NCBI GenBank assembly: GCA_016649875.1
Contig: JAENWW010000001.1
Coordinates: 1-64,000 of the forward strand
DNA: 64,000 bases
Reading direction: 5' to 3'
Source: Coriobacteriia bacterium
GTDB taxonomy: Bacteria; Actinomycetota; Coriobacteriia; WRKU01; JAENWW01
Shown here piece after piece: positions 28,564 to 38,122 of the stretch. How positions within the stretch are numbered: the stretch's first letter is position 1; each line of letters begins with the position of its first letter. A program made the position numbers and the translations under genes. The notes under the pieces are model-generated. The model worked only from the letters and a program-made list of their open reading frames with translations, was not told the DNA's origin and searched no databases.

Positions 28564-29087
28564 CTGGTCGGTACTTTCATCGGATGGCCTTTTTCGATTC
28601 CGGAGTGGTCCTCGAAAAAGAGAAGCCACACAACGAGCATGACGACGCCGACGGTGATGCCGATGTCTGCCACATTAAAGATTGCGAAGTTGATTATCCG
28701 TGCGTCGAAAATGTCGATGACTTCACCGGACACGACGCGATCGATGATATTGCCCAACGCCCCCGCCGACATGAGCGCACTTCCCACCACCGGCAAAACG
28801 GTGCTCGGCTTTTTGAGCCGCCAAAAGAGAAACATGGCTGCAAAAGCGATTATTCCCGCAAGAAAGAAGAGCCACGTCAGTCCCGAGAAAAGAGAGAATG
28901 CCGCTCCGCTATTTCTGATGTAAGTCAAATGAAACACATTTTTGATTATCGGAATCGTGGAACCGACTGTCATGGAGTGACGTTCGACGGCTTTGACCAC
29001 TTGGTCGAGAGCCAACCAGAAAACGCCGACTACACCAAACGTCAAGAGAGGCCTTCGAATGGGCTTTTCGTTCCGAGAAAACGCCAT
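28560..29087 (-). CDS. lspA: Lipoprotein signal peptidase II
   Basis: A 175-residue, four-helix aspartyl protease that removes lipoprotein signal peptides, such as those of OppA and PstS in this window. Conserved blocks are 'LDQVVKAV', 'YIRNSGAAFSLFSG', 'GALGNIIDRVVSGEVIDIFD' with the catalytic Asp residues, and 'FNVADIGITVG'. It follows ileS by three bases. Confidence 0.95.
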   Translation of the reverse strand: MAFSRNEKPIRRPLLTFGVVGVFWLALDQVVKAVERHSMTVGSTIPIIKNVFHLTYIRNSGAAFSLFSGLTWLFFLAGIIAFAAMFLFWRLKKPSTVLPVVGSALMSAGALGNIIDRVVSGEVIDIFDARIINFAIFNVADIGITVGVVMLVVWLLFFEDHSGIEKGHPMKVPTR

Positions 29088-29090
29088 GGA

Positions 29091-31895
29091 TTACTCACCT
29101 GCCGAGTCGGAGAAACCGATTTCATCAAGCACGTGCGCGCAACGAGTGCACACATCGGAATGACCCTCGACTTGACCGAGCGGACGGTAGTTCCAACAGC
29201 GCGGGCATTTTTCGCCTTGTGCCGCGATGACTTTCACACCGATTTCCTCGGTCGACGGGTCCGATTTCACCTCGACGTGTGACACGATGAACAGTTCTTC
29301 GAGCATCGAAGGCTCGCTCATCTCGAGGATGTGCGCCACCTCGGGTGCACAGGTGACGACTATCGCCGCCTCCTGGCTCTTATTCACCAATTTCTCATTT
29401 CTCGCGTCCTCGAGTGCCTTGGTGACCGCATCGCGCACGGTGCGCAGGACAGCGAACTTTGCGCGCACGGCTGCGACATCGACGCCCGTCAAGTCCACAA
29501 CGGGCCAATCGGTCAGATGAATCGACTCCACGCCTTGCGTCATCCATGCGGGAATGAAGCTCCACGTCTCATCGCAGGTGAAGGCAAGAACCGGGGCGAG
29601 CGCACGGACAAGCGTGGACAGAAGCACCGAAATCGCCGTTTGGGCGCTCCTGCGAGCGGGAGAATTCGGAGCCTCGGCATACAGACGATCCTTAAGCACG
29701 TCGAGATAGGTCGAGCTCAGCTCACCGGCATAATCCGCAATTGCACGTTGTGCGGAATAAAAGTGCCATTCGTCGTTATGACGCGTCACCTCTTCGAGAA
29801 CATCGGCGAGACGAACGAGCTCCGCCCGATCGAGCTCCTCGAGTCGATTGAGCGCAACGACATCCTCGGCGTTGAAATCGTCGAGGTTGGAGAGCAGAAA
29901 GCGGAATGTGTTGCGCAAGCGTCGATACGTATCCGAAGAGCGCGCCAAGATTTCATCCGACACGGTCATATCTTGGCTGTAGTCGGTCGTCCCCACCCAC
30001 AGACGAATGATGTCGGCTCCGAGTTTGTTCATGATATCGATCGGTGAGATGACGTTACCCACCGACTTGGACATCTTTCGCCCATCACCGTCAACCACGA
30101 AGCCGCAGGTCAGCAAGTTTTTAAAGGGCGCAGTTCCATCGTAACCCATCGAAGTCAGGTACGAGGACTGGAACCAACCGCGATGCTGGTCGCTCCCCTC
30201 CAGATACAGCTCTGCAGGGCGATGGAGCTCGGGGCGTTTTTCGAGCACCGAAATATGGGATACACCGCTCTCCCACCACACATCGACGATGTCGGATTCA
30301 GGAACGAGTTCGCTGCATCCGCAGTGCTTACAGACGGTACCTGCCGGCAAATATTCTGTAGGATCTTTCGTGTACCACGCGTCGGCGCCCTCGATGCTGA
30401 AAAGTTCGATTATCGCGTCGAACGTCTCGGCGGTCGCCACGATTTCTCCGCACTCTTTGCAGTGATGCACGGGAATGGGAACGCCCCACGAACGCTGACG
30501 CGAAATGCACCAGTCGGGACGGTCGGATATCATCGCCCCCATGCGATTTCTCGTCCACGCGGGAATCCATGTGAACGAATCGAAATTATCAATCGCCGCC
30601 TTGCGTAAGCCGGTTCCGTCCATGGAAACGAACCACTGTTCGGTGGCGCGGAAGATGACGGGGTTTTTGCACCGCCAACAATGCGGATAGCTGTGAGTGA
30701 TTTTCTTCGAGCCCACAAGCGTACCGCGCTCGGCGAGCCAATCGATGATGAGGTGGTCATCGCGTCGTACCTTGTTACCCTCGAACGGTCCGCCGCCTTC
30801 GTCGAAGAAACCTTCGTCGTCGACGGGCATATAAATCGGCAAATCGTACTTTACGGCAAGCAAGTTGTCCTCGGCACCATGTCCGCCGGCACCGTGCACC
30901 GCGCCGGTTCCCGTCGACATATCGACGTACTGGTCGGTGATGATGCGGTTTTCTCTACGGCTTTCATGCACGGGATGTTTATAGGTCAACTCCGAAAGTT
31001 CAGTACCGGTTCTCGTCTCGCTCAGCACCTCATAGTCGGTCCAACCGAGTTCCTCGACGAGCTTGGGAAGAAGTTCTTCTGCCACGACGAGCACCCGGGA
31101 TTCGACTTTCACGGCGACGTAGGCGGCTTCGGGATTAAGTGTGACGAAGCCGTTTGCCGGCAATGTCCATGCAGTGGTCGTCCAAATCAGAATCGACACA
31201 GGGACGCCGTTTGCTTGTGCATCCCACGGCGTCGGACCGTTGAGCTCATAGGCAACATAAATGGAAGTCGAAGTGTCGGCGGCATACTCGATTTCGGCCT
31301 CGGCAAGTGCGGTTTTGCAGGTCGTGCACCAGTGCACCGCTTTCCTACCGCGATATACCGAACCGTCGAGGTACATTTTCTTGAAAACTTCGACGTTTCC
31401 CGCCTCATACTCATGATTAAGCGTGAGGTAGGGGTTGTCCCAATCTCCGAGCACGCCGAGACGCTTGAATTCACCGCGCTGGATATCGACGAACTTCAAC
31501 GCGTAATCGCGACACTTCATGCGCAATTTCGCACGCGAAATTTCCGCCATACGCTCAGGGCCGAGATTCTTCTCCACCTGATGTTCGATGGGCTGTCCGT
31601 GCGTGTCCCAGCCGGGAACATACGGAGAATAAAATCCCCGCATCGTTTTATATTTGACAATTATATCTTTGATGATTTTGTTGAAAGCGGTTCCCATATG
31701 GATATGCCCGTTTGCATAGGGGGGCCCGTCGTGCAAAATAAACGATGGGCACTCAGCCCTTCGCGCAACCGCTTTTTCATGAATGCGTTTCTCGTCCCAC
31801 ATCTGAATCCACGCCGGTTCGCGCTGTGAAAGATTCGCACGCATCGGAAAATCCGTTTTCGGCAAGTTCATCGATTTTTTATAATTCGTCGCCAC
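29091..31895 (-). CDS. ileS: Isoleucyl-tRNA synthetase
   Basis: A 934-residue class I aminoacyl-tRNA synthetase. It has the HIGH motif in 'PPYANGHIHMG', an editing domain, KMSKS in 'GRKMSKSVGN', and a C-terminal zinc-binding 'CPRCWNYR...CTRCA'. The start is placed at GTG with AAGGAG upstream; an in-frame extension further upstream would run through the leader terminator and is rejected. It is preceded by a probable T-box leader and followed by lspA. Confidence 0.96.
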   Translation of the reverse strand: MATNYKKSMNLPKTDFPMRANLSQREPAWIQMWDEKRIHEKAVARRAECPSFILHDGPPYANGHIHMGTAFNKIIKDIIVKYKTMRGFYSPYVPGWDTHGQPIEHQVEKNLGPERMAEISRAKLRMKCRDYALKFVDIQRGEFKRLGVLGDWDNPYLTLNHEYEAGNVEVFKKMYLDGSVYRGRKAVHWCTTCKTALAEAEIEYAADTSTSIYVAYELNGPTPWDAQANGVPVSILIWTTTAWTLPANGFVTLNPEAAYVAVKVESRVLVVAEELLPKLVEELGWTDYEVLSETRTGTELSELTYKHPVHESRRENRIITDQYVDMSTGTGAVHGAGGHGAEDNLLAVKYDLPIYMPVDDEGFFDEGGGPFEGNKVRRDDHLIIDWLAERGTLVGSKKITHSYPHCWRCKNPVIFRATEQWFVSMDGTGLRKAAIDNFDSFTWIPAWTRNRMGAMISDRPDWCISRQRSWGVPIPVHHCKECGEIVATAETFDAIIELFSIEGADAWYTKDPTEYLPAGTVCKHCGCSELVPESDIVDVWWESGVSHISVLEKRPELHRPAELYLEGSDQHRGWFQSSYLTSMGYDGTAPFKNLLTCGFVVDGDGRKMSKSVGNVISPIDIMNKLGADIIRLWVGTTDYSQDMTVSDEILARSSDTYRRLRNTFRFLLSNLDDFNAEDVVALNRLEELDRAELVRLADVLEEVTRHNDEWHFYSAQRAIADYAGELSSTYLDVLKDRLYAEAPNSPARRSAQTAISVLLSTLVRALAPVLAFTCDETWSFIPAWMTQGVESIHLTDWPVVDLTGVDVAAVRAKFAVLRTVRDAVTKALEDARNEKLVNKSQEAAIVVTCAPEVAHILEMSEPSMLEELFIVSHVEVKSDPSTEEIGVKVIAAQGEKCPRCWNYRPLGQVEGHSDVCTRCAHVLDEIGFSDSAGE

Positions 31896-31914
31896 TATTT
31901 CTCCTTCAATATTT

Positions 31915-32019
31915 ATAAAAAAACGCTTCCATCCCATTGCCTGGGACGAAGCGTATACCATCACTCCGCGGCGCATGAGCCTTCCGAGGAGATGGCCGTG
32001 TCCTCTTCATAGCAACCAG
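31915..32019 (-). promoter_or_regulatory. Candidate short T-box riboswitch upstream of ileS
   Basis: The roughly 105-nt leader has a 5' hairpin region closed by GAGC/GCTC, then TGGTATACGC (plus 31951-31960), resembling the T-box core TGGNACCGCG. It ends in an intrinsic terminator whose 5' arm (ACGCTTCGTCCCA) shares the last four bases of that motif, followed by T7. The TGGT bulge would pair with the ACCA end of uncharged tRNA-Ile. An ATC triplet (plus 31991-31993) is a candidate specifier. It is much shorter than typical Stem I leaders, reminiscent of the reduced actinobacterial ileS T-boxes. Confidence 0.65.
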
Positions 32020-32025
32020 TGCTCA

Positions 32026-32053
32026 ATAATACAACTTTTATGCATAAAAACAA
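32026..32053 (-). promoter_or_regulatory. Putative ileS promoter
   Basis: TTGTTT (32048-32053) and TATTAT (32026-32031) lie 16 bp apart, directly after the yggU stop and just before the T-box-like leader, so ileS can be transcribed independently of the division genes upstream. Confidence 0.55.
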
Positions 32054-32061
32054 ACGTGGCG

Positions 32062-32337
32062 CTATCCTTTGCGATACCCCTCGAGCTTTTGGGCAAGCTC
32101 GCTATCGGTGAGCGTCTGAAAGTCGAACGTCTTAATCGACGCGTTCTGACCGCGCGTGATACGTATCGTACTTTTCGGCACGCCGAGCGTTTTCGCCAGC
32201 ACTTTAACTAGAGCCGCGTTGGCGAGTCCGTCAGCCGGCGGGGCGGTGATTTTCACAGACAAAAGCCCCGTATCGGTAAAACCTGCAAGCGCATTTTTAC
32301 CGGAACGGGGCTTTGCGATGACTCTCAGTAACGCCAC
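32062..32337 (-). CDS. DUF167/YggU family protein
   Basis: A 91-residue protein of the small DUF167 (YggU) alpha/beta family, function unknown. The core 'RVIAKPRSGKNALAG' and 'LSVKITAPPADGLANAALVKVLAKTLGVPKSTIRITRG' is typical. The start is probably GTG just after the divIVA stop, with a weak ribosome site; the upstream in-frame ATG would lie far inside divIVA. The position after divIVA is common in this neighbourhood. Confidence 0.85.
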   Translation of the reverse strand: MALLRVIAKPRSGKNALAGFTDTGLLSVKITAPPADGLANAALVKVLAKTLGVPKSTIRITRGQNASIKTFDFQTLTDSELAQKLEGYRKG

Positions 32338-32341
32338 GTAC

Positions 32342-33205
32342 CTAATCGATTTCTTCGATATCGAGATCGTCTTCGCGATCGCCCCAGCGATCCCCACCGG
32401 GAATCGTATATTCGTGGGGGTCGACGAGCCGCGTGTCGACAGGCACATCCGCACCGACTTCACCGATGATCAATCCCTCGGTGCGAGGTTTCGGCGACGA
32501 GGTGGGAATGACAGGAGCGGGAGCTTCGTAATGTTGCACGGGTTTATGCTGAGGAATGACGGGAGCAGGTTCGGGCTGGGGTGCTGCATCGAACTCTTGG
32601 ACCTCGACCGCTTCGACCTCAACCAATTCCGGTTGCTCGAAACCGAAGTCAGCCTCGAACTCGATTTCGGGATCGTCTTGCTCGGGTTGCGATGACGCCT
32701 TCGCCACGGCAGAAGCGTAGCTCTGTTCTTTTTGGGAAAGCACCGCCATCACCGAGTCGGAAAGTCGAACTTCTTCGACCGAAGCGCGGGAATCTTCGAG
32801 AAGGCGAATATAACCTTTGCGGAAACGCTCCTCTTCGGATTTCAGGCGTTTCAACTCAGAAAGAAGTTCGCGTTTTTGTGAAAGAGCTTCATGAATGATC
32901 TCGCTGGCTCTCTTCTCGCCGTCCTTGATGATTTTCGTATGATCGCTCTCGGCTTTAAGCATGAGCTCGTCGGCTGAACGTTGCGCAATCAACAAAGCAC
33001 TGTTTATGGCATTGCGCTCGGAGTCGAGTCCGGCGATTTTCGTCTCAGCTTCACGAAAACGGTCTGTGAGCGCCTCATTCTCCTTCGTCAGGCGATCGAC
33101 TTCCGCGGCGATACCGTCGAGAAAATCATCGACGTCATCCTCGCGATAACCACGCAACCCATGATTGAATTCTTTTTCGTGAATAGCGAGTGCGGTGATT
33201 TTCAT
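32342..33205 (-). CDS. divIVA: DivIVA-domain cell-division/polarity protein
   Basis: A 287-residue coiled-coil scaffold that marks curved membrane at poles or septa. The N-terminal DivIVA domain has 'ALAIHEKEFNHGLRGYREDDVDDFLDGI' (residues 5-32); a long coiled coil follows to about 140. The C-terminal half is acidic and Pro-rich, with repeated Val/Pro/Glu runs, as in actinobacterial Wag31-type proteins. It follows yggT by 46 bp. Confidence 0.92.
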   Translation of the reverse strand: MKITALAIHEKEFNHGLRGYREDDVDDFLDGIAAEVDRLTKENEALTDRFREAETKIAGLDSERNAINSALLIAQRSADELMLKAESDHTKIIKDGEKRASEIIHEALSQKRELLSELKRLKSEEERFRKGYIRLLEDSRASVEEVRLSDSVMAVLSQKEQSYASAVAKASSQPEQDDPEIEFEADFGFEQPELVEVEAVEVQEFDAAPQPEPAPVIPQHKPVQHYEAPAPVIPTSSPKPRTEGLIIGEVGADVPVDTRLVDPHEYTIPGGDRWGDREDDLDIEEID

Positions 33206-33251
33206 ACTTTCCCCTTTACTCCGAACATTTTCCTGCCGACGACTTGATGAG

Positions 33252-33503
33252 CTAAATTGTGAGAACGATCCTTTGAAGGACTTGTAAAACGATAATAGCT
33301 ATTACCGGTGAAAAGTCCATCCCCCCGATCGGTGGGATAAACCGACGAAATAAGGAGAGGAACGGCTCGGTGATGAGCGCCAGGCTCGCCTTGATGTCTG
33401 CAACGATTCCCTTCGCCGGAAACCATGTCAAAATGACGCTGACGAACACGATGGTGGCATAAAGACTGAGCGCCTGTGCAAGAAGGGTTCTGAACAAATC
33501 CAT
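33252..33503 (-). CDS. YggT family membrane protein
   Basis: An 83-residue membrane protein with two hydrophobic segments (about 3-25 and 60-82) and the family block 'SLALITEPFLSLFRRFIPPIGGMDFSPVIAIIVL'. Function is not well established; it is regularly encoded between sepF/proC and divIVA, consistent with a role near the division site. Confidence 0.9.
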   Translation of the reverse strand: MDLFRTLLAQALSLYATIVFVSVILTWFPAKGIVADIKASLALITEPFLSLFRRFIPPIGGMDFSPVIAIIVLQVLQRIVLTI

Positions 33504-33506
33504 AGG

Positions 33507-34382
33507 CTACTCACCGCTCCCGTTCTCATCGTCGGCGTCTTCGTCGGTTTCGTTTAACTCGTATGCGCGGTAAACGGCCGCATCGACGGCATCGACGAAA
33601 GCCGAGCGCAGTCCGGCCGCTTCGAGTTCGTTCAAAGCTTGTATGGTCGTTCCGCCGGGACTCGTGACCATGTCGATGAGCACCTCGGGGTGAATATCGT
33701 TTTGTTCAATCATGGCCGCCGTACCGGCCATGGTCTGCACGCTGAGTTCTTGTGCAAGATCGCGCGTAAGCCCCTGCGTGATGCCTGCGCGCGTGAGCGC
33801 ATCGATTACCAAGGCGAAATAAGCGGGACCCGAACCGGAAAGTGCAGCACCGGCATCCTGAAGATTTTCTTTTATGATGACCGCCTTGCCGAAGAGGGTG
33901 AAAAGTTCGCACGCAAGCTTTTCTTGAGCGGCGGAAGCACTCTTGCCAGCTGAAACCAGAGCCATTCCCCGTCCGACAATCGACGGTGTGTTGGGCATCA
34001 CGCGAACGACGGGCCAACGACGTCCGAGAACCCGTTCTATCGAATCGGTCGATATTCCGACGGCGATCGAGATAAGCAACGGGCTTTTTGTGGCGGCTTT
34101 CACTTCCGAAAGCACGTCGAAAAATATCTGCGGTTTCACCGCCATAATCACGAAATCATCGGCGCCGATGTCATATGCGGAAAGCTCTGCCGCCGTCGAA
34201 ACCGTCTCGATACCGAAAAGTTCTGTCAAAGCCTCACGATGTGACTTCGTCGGAGCGACAGCGAGCACCTCAGCGGGCTTGACTCGACCCGAAGCAAGAA
34301 TGCCGGTAATAATCGCCTGCCCCATCTTGCCTGCACCGACGACGACTATGCGACCGGGAAATTCGATATCGGACTCGGACAT
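33507..34382 (-). CDS. proC: Pyrroline-5-carboxylate reductase
   Basis: A 291-residue NAD(P)H-dependent enzyme of proline synthesis. It has the Rossmann motif 'VVVGAGKMGQAIITG' and the C-terminal signature 'LEAAGLRSAFVDAVDAAVYRAYEL' after 'TSPGGTTIQAL'. The acidic tail 'DEDADDENGSGE' is slightly longer than usual. It sits between sepF and yggT, a frequent arrangement in Gram-positives. Confidence 0.95.
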   Translation of the reverse strand: MSESDIEFPGRIVVVGAGKMGQAIITGILASGRVKPAEVLAVAPTKSHREALTELFGIETVSTAAELSAYDIGADDFVIMAVKPQIFFDVLSEVKAATKSPLLISIAVGISTDSIERVLGRRWPVVRVMPNTPSIVGRGMALVSAGKSASAAQEKLACELFTLFGKAVIIKENLQDAGAALSGSGPAYFALVIDALTRAGITQGLTRDLAQELSVQTMAGTAAMIEQNDIHPEVLIDMVTSPGGTTIQALNELEAAGLRSAFVDAVDAAVYRAYELNETDEDADDENGSGE

Positions 34383-34390
34383 AGGACCTC

Positions 34391-34960
34391 CTAGAAATTG
34401 CGTTTGGCGCCGAACGCACTGCCCGAACCGTATCGTTTCCGATCGGCATCCGACATTTCGACGTTGTGGGGTGTGAGCATGAAGACCGCGTCGGTCACTT
34501 TGTTGATCGCCCCGTCGAGAGCATATGTCAGACCGGACACGAAATCGATATAACGACGTTGCTGATCATTGGGAACCTGGCTCAAATCGAGGACGACGGG
34601 TGTCCCCGATTTGAATTTATCGGCGATATCCGATACTTCTTCGAAGTTGGTCGGTCGAGCATTGTAAATGCGCATCTGAGGAGCCATCGGTGTTATCGAA
34701 GCTCCGCCTTTGCCGGTGGGAACCGAACGCAGAGACGTACCGCTCGCCGCTTGTGCTCGCTCGAGATCGGGGGTGCGGATACGACGACGTACCGATCCCG
34801 AACTCGCGCCTGAGCCGTACGGCGACTCATACGCATACGTACGTTCCTCGATATCGAAGCTGTCGTCTCGTTGCGCAGGCTCTGCGACGGGTTCCTCTTC
34901 GTCCTCTTCCAACTCATCGCCGAAGCCGAGCGTTGATTTCAAGCGATCAAAAATACCCAT
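34391..34960 (-). CDS. sepF: Cell division protein SepF
   Basis: A 189-residue SepF, which tethers FtsZ to the membrane and replaces FtsA in actinobacteria. An N-terminal amphipathic membrane-targeting helix 'MGIFDRLKSTLGFG' is followed by an acidic linker and the SepF domain (about 94-168, 'YNARPTNFEEVSDIADKFKSGTPVVLDLSQV'). The start was placed at MGIFDRL, preceded by AAGGAAAAGGG, and not at an earlier in-frame ATG. Confidence 0.94.
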   Translation of the reverse strand: MGIFDRLKSTLGFGDELEEDEEEPVAEPAQRDDSFDIEERTYAYESPYGSGASSGSVRRRIRTPDLERAQAASGTSLRSVPTGKGGASITPMAPQMRIYNARPTNFEEVSDIADKFKSGTPVVLDLSQVPNDQQRRYIDFVSGLTYALDGAINKVTDAVFMLTPHNVEMSDADRKRYGSGSAFGAKRNF

Positions 34961-35001
34961 AGCCCTTTTCCTTACGACTCGAAAAGCATGACAACTCATG
35001 C

Positions 35002-35706
35002 TTAATTATCTTTGAATAATGCCGTCCCCACTCGCACGAGAGTGGCGCCCTCTTCGATGGCGACTTCATAGTCGTTCGACATCCCCATGGAGAGCTCATC
35101 TAATTGTATCGTGCAATACCCCTGTGCGTCTGCGTATTCACGTAAAGAATCACGAAGAATCCGCAAATCTCTGAACACCCATCGTACGGTTTCTGCATCA
35201 TCATGTGGAGCCATCGTCATCAGACCGTTTACCAAGACGTTTTCATACCCTGAAATCGCATCGCACACATCCTTCATACCACGCGCGGTAAACCCGTGTT
35301 TCGAGTCCTCCTCGGCGATATTTATCTGCAACAAGACAGGCTGCACGATACCGAGTTCGGCTGCGCGTTTATCGATGGCCGCAAGCAGATGAATCGAGTC
35401 GACCGAGTGAATGAGCTCGACTCTTCCTACCACCTTCTTCACCTTATTGGTCTGCAAAGAACCGATTAAATGAAATTTCGCTCCCGGGCAGTGTGCAAGT
35501 TTGTTCTCGAGTTCGGGAACGCGATTTTCACCGAAAACCGTTTGCCCTGTCTCCATTGCAGACAAAACCGTCTCAAAAGAGACGGTTTTTGATACCGCTA
35601 TCAAAGTGACCGCTTCCTGCATCCGCCCACTACGCTGTTGCGCTTTTGCAAGGGAAGAACGAACGTTCTCGAAGTTCATCGCCAGTGTGTTCAAAACAGT
35701 CCTCAC
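35002..35706 (-). CDS. YggS-type PLP-homeostasis protein
   Basis: A 234-residue, single-domain PLP-binding TIM-barrel protein that buffers pyridoxal phosphate. PLP-binding Lys lies in 'TLIAVSKTVSFETV'; 'FGENRVPELENKLAHCPGAKFHLIGSLQTNK' is the family block. It starts at GTG overlapping the phoU stop (GTGA). A start at the tenth codon (ATG) is possible but also lacks a clear ribosome site. Confidence 0.92.
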   Translation of the reverse strand: MRTVLNTLAMNFENVRSSLAKAQQRSGRMQEAVTLIAVSKTVSFETVLSAMETGQTVFGENRVPELENKLAHCPGAKFHLIGSLQTNKVKKVVGRVELIHSVDSIHLLAAIDKRAAELGIVQPVLLQINIAEEDSKHGFTARGMKDVCDAISGYENVLVNGLMTMAPHDDAETVRWVFRDLRILRDSLREYADAQGYCTIQLDELSMGMSNDYEVAIEEGATLVRVGTALFKDN

Positions 35707-36386
35707 CCAATAGGTTCGTCGTTCGTGTCGTTGGTGACGTCTTCGAGCATATCGCGCTCGCCGGTGATAAGGTACGCGATGCGCTCACCGATATCGACCG
35801 CGTTGTCTGCAATGCGCTCGAGATAGCGCGCGGCGAGCACCATGGAAGACGCCCATTCGATGTCGTCTTCATCCGATAGACGTGAAAGTTCTCGGAAAAA
35901 TTGTTTATAAAGGTGGTCGATGGGCTCATCGAGCTCGGGGAGTTTAAGTGTCAAATCGAGATCGCGTTTTTCAAGTGCCTCACGTGTGGCATCCACGACA
36001 CGATACACTAAGTTTCCCTGTGCCTGGATGAGGTCGCACAAAGTCTGGGGGCCCCGACGATATGCGGTGCGACGGGCGGCCTTGGCGATGTTGACGGCCA
36101 AATCGGCCATGCGCTCCTCATGCATTGCGATGAACGCCATCGATTGCAGGAAGCGCAAGTCTCGAGCCACGGGGAACTGAGTTGCTATGATTTCGAGAAC
36201 ACGCTCTTCAACTCCGACGGTTCTCTCGTTGAAGACCTCATCGCCGACGATGACCTCTTGCGCCGTCTCTGCATCGCCTTCGACGAGCGCGGTGGTGGCC
36301 TTGCGGGCGACTTTGCCGACCTCGCGGAGGATGTCGATTACTTCATCTTCGACTTCGGTCATTTGCTGATTGAAATTCTCGCGCAT
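35703..36386 (-). CDS. phoU: Phosphate transport regulator PhoU
   Basis: A 227-residue all-helical protein with two PhoU repeats (about 8-100 and 115-210), with acidic metal-binding motifs 'DEVFNERT' and 'AVDIGERI'. It couples PstB activity to PhoR signalling and prevents phosphate overload. Fifth gene of the pst operon; it overlaps yggS by four bases. Confidence 0.94.
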   Translation of the reverse strand: MRENFNQQMTEVEDEVIDILREVGKVARKATTALVEGDAETAQEVIVGDEVFNERTVGVEERVLEIIATQFPVARDLRFLQSMAFIAMHEERMADLAVNIAKAARRTAYRRGPQTLCDLIQAQGNLVYRVVDATREALEKRDLDLTLKLPELDEPIDHLYKQFFRELSRLSDEDDIEWASSMVLAARYLERIADNAVDIGERIAYLITGERDMLEDVTNDTNDEPIG

Positions 36387-36452
36387 ATTATGTCTCCAAA
36401 CTAAGTCGCCTCACCGAACTCGCGCATGCGATATCATCTTCTCCAAGTATAC

Positions 36453-37295
36453 CTAGCCGAAACGGCCTGTAATGTAATCTTCCGTCCTTTTATCCATCGG
36501 AGATGTAAAAATTCCGTTAGTTTTGCCCGATTCGACCAAAACAGCCGGCTCACCGGCGACCTCTTGGAGGAAAAACGAGGTGTGATCACTGACACGAGCC
36601 GCCTGCTGCATGTTGTGCGTGACGATGACGATGGTGACTTGTTCCTTTATCTCAACCATCAGGTCTTCAATTTTTTGAACCGATGTCGGATCGATTGCCG
36701 AGCACGGCTCGTCCATCAACAGCACATCGGGCTGCACCGCGAGAACACGGGCGATGCAGAGTCGTTGCTGTTGACCACCGGAAATCGCCAAACCGCTTTT
36801 CCCGAGATTGCCCGACACCTCTTTCCAGAGGTTGGCACGCTTGAGTGCGCTCTCCACGATATGATCGAGCTCGGACTTGTTGTGAATTCCTTGAAGACGG
36901 GGACCGTAGGCGACGTTGTCATAAACCGACTGGGGAAACGGGTTCGGCTGCTGAAAAATCATACCCACGCGACGGCGAAGATCGACGGGATCGACCCCGG
37001 GACCGTATATGTTCGCCGAATCGAAGAGCATCGTTCCTTCGACACGCGTTCCCGCGATCAGATCGTTCATCCGATTCATGCAGCGCAAAAACGTCGTCTT
37101 TCCGCAGCCCGAAGGACCGATGAAAGCGGTGATGGCGTGCGACTTCACGTCCACCGAGATGTCAGTCAACGCATTGAAATCGCCATACCAAAAATCAAGA
37201 TTGCGCACAAAAAACGCCGAATCGCCCGGATTGTCCACGAGCGGCTCGTTGTAAACCGTCCGGCGCGGTTTGCGGGTCACATTGGTTTCTTCCAT
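36453..37295 (-). CDS. pstB: Phosphate ABC transporter ATP-binding protein PstB
   Basis: A 280-residue ABC ATPase. It has Walker A '[19 protein letters not shown]', typical of PstB, signature '[15 protein letters not shown]', and Walker B '[12 protein letters not shown]'. It drives phosphate import through PstAC. The start overlaps the pstA stop by one base. A 66-bp gap separates it from phoU. Confidence 0.96.
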   Translation of the reverse strand: MEETNVTRKPRRTVYNEPLVDNPGDSAFFVRNLDFWYGDFNALTDISVDVKSHAITAFIGPSGCGKTTFLRCMNRMNDLIAGTRVEGTMLFDSANIYGPGVDPVDLRRRVGMIFQQPNPFPQSVYDNVAYGPRLQGIHNKSELDHIVESALKRANLWKEVSGNLGKSGLAISGGQQQRLCIARVLAVQPDVLLMDEPCSAIDPTSVQKIEDLMVEIKEQVTIVIVTHNMQQAARVSDHTSFFLQEVAGEPAVLVESGKTNGIFTSPMDKRTEDYITGRFG

Positions 37296-38122
37296 CAGTC
37301 AACCTTCCGATATTTCTTTGAAATCCAGCGGGCGATCATATTGAACGCGAGGATGAGAATCATCAACAAGAACGCCGTACCGTATGCGGCCTTCATATTG
37401 ATACCCTCGACGGCGAGTAGATAGAGATGCACCGGCATCGAGCGCCCGGAGTCAAGCGGCGTGACCGGCAAGTTGATTGCCTGACCCATCGTATAAAACA
37501 CGACCGCGGTTTCTCCGACGGCACGCCCCATCGCCAAAACGAGTCCGGTGATGATACGCGGCATCGCCCAAGGCAAAACGACTTTCGACACGGTCTGCCA
37601 CTTCGTTGCGCCGAGTCCGTAAGAACCCCAGCGAATGTAGCGCGGAACCGCCCTGATCGCCTCTTCGGTCGTTCTCATGACAATCGGCATCATGAGCAAG
37701 CTGAGCGCCATTGAGGCCGAAAGCATCGAAAGCGGAATTCCGAGTGTCTCGACGAAGAACGCGAACCCGAACAAGCCCATGACGATCGACGGCACCGAAG
37801 AAAGCGAGTCCGCCGCATAGCGAATGAGTCGAACGATGCGCCCTTGTTTGGCGTACTCGGCCAAATAAACCGCGGCAAGAACTGCAATCGGAGTCGTGAT
37901 GATCATGGAGAGCGCGGTCACGTAAAGTGTCGAGACGATCGTCGGCCAGATGCCGCCCTCCGAGTTCACGCCCTTGGGCCAGGTGAAGATGAATGCGGGC
38001 GAAATGACCCCGATGCCGCGAATGATGATATATAAAATGATTATCGCAAACATCGCCACGGTGATTATCGCTGCAGTCCACAAAACTCCGAGCGCGATTT
38101 TATTGGAGGTGTTCTTATTCAT
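37295..38122 (-). CDS. pstA: Phosphate ABC transporter permease PstA
   Basis: A 275-residue, six-helix permease with the ABC permease EAA loop '[33 protein letters not shown]'. It pairs with PstC to form the phosphate channel. It overlaps pstC and pstB by one base each. Confidence 0.95.
   Translation of the reverse strand: MNKNTSNKIALGVLWTAAIITVAMFAIIILYIIIRGIGVISPAFIFTWPKGVNSEGGIWPTIVSTLYVTALSMIITTPIAVLAAVYLAEYAKQGRIVRLIRYAADSLSSVPSIVMGLFGFAFFVETLGIPLSMLSASMALSLLMMPIVMRTTEEAIRAVPRYIRWGSYGLGATKWQTVSKVVLPWAMPRIITGLVLAMGRAVGETAVVFYTMGQAINLPVTPLDSGRSMPVHLYLLAVEGINMKAAYGTAFLLMILILAFNMIARWISKKYRKVD

Noticed and set aside
30681..31829. 382-residue plus-strand reading frame
   Set aside because: Antisense shadow of ileS.
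31896..31976. Longer IleS start giving 961 residues
   Set aside because: The extra 27 codons would read through the leader terminator, whereas the GTG at 31895 has AAGGAG correctly spaced.
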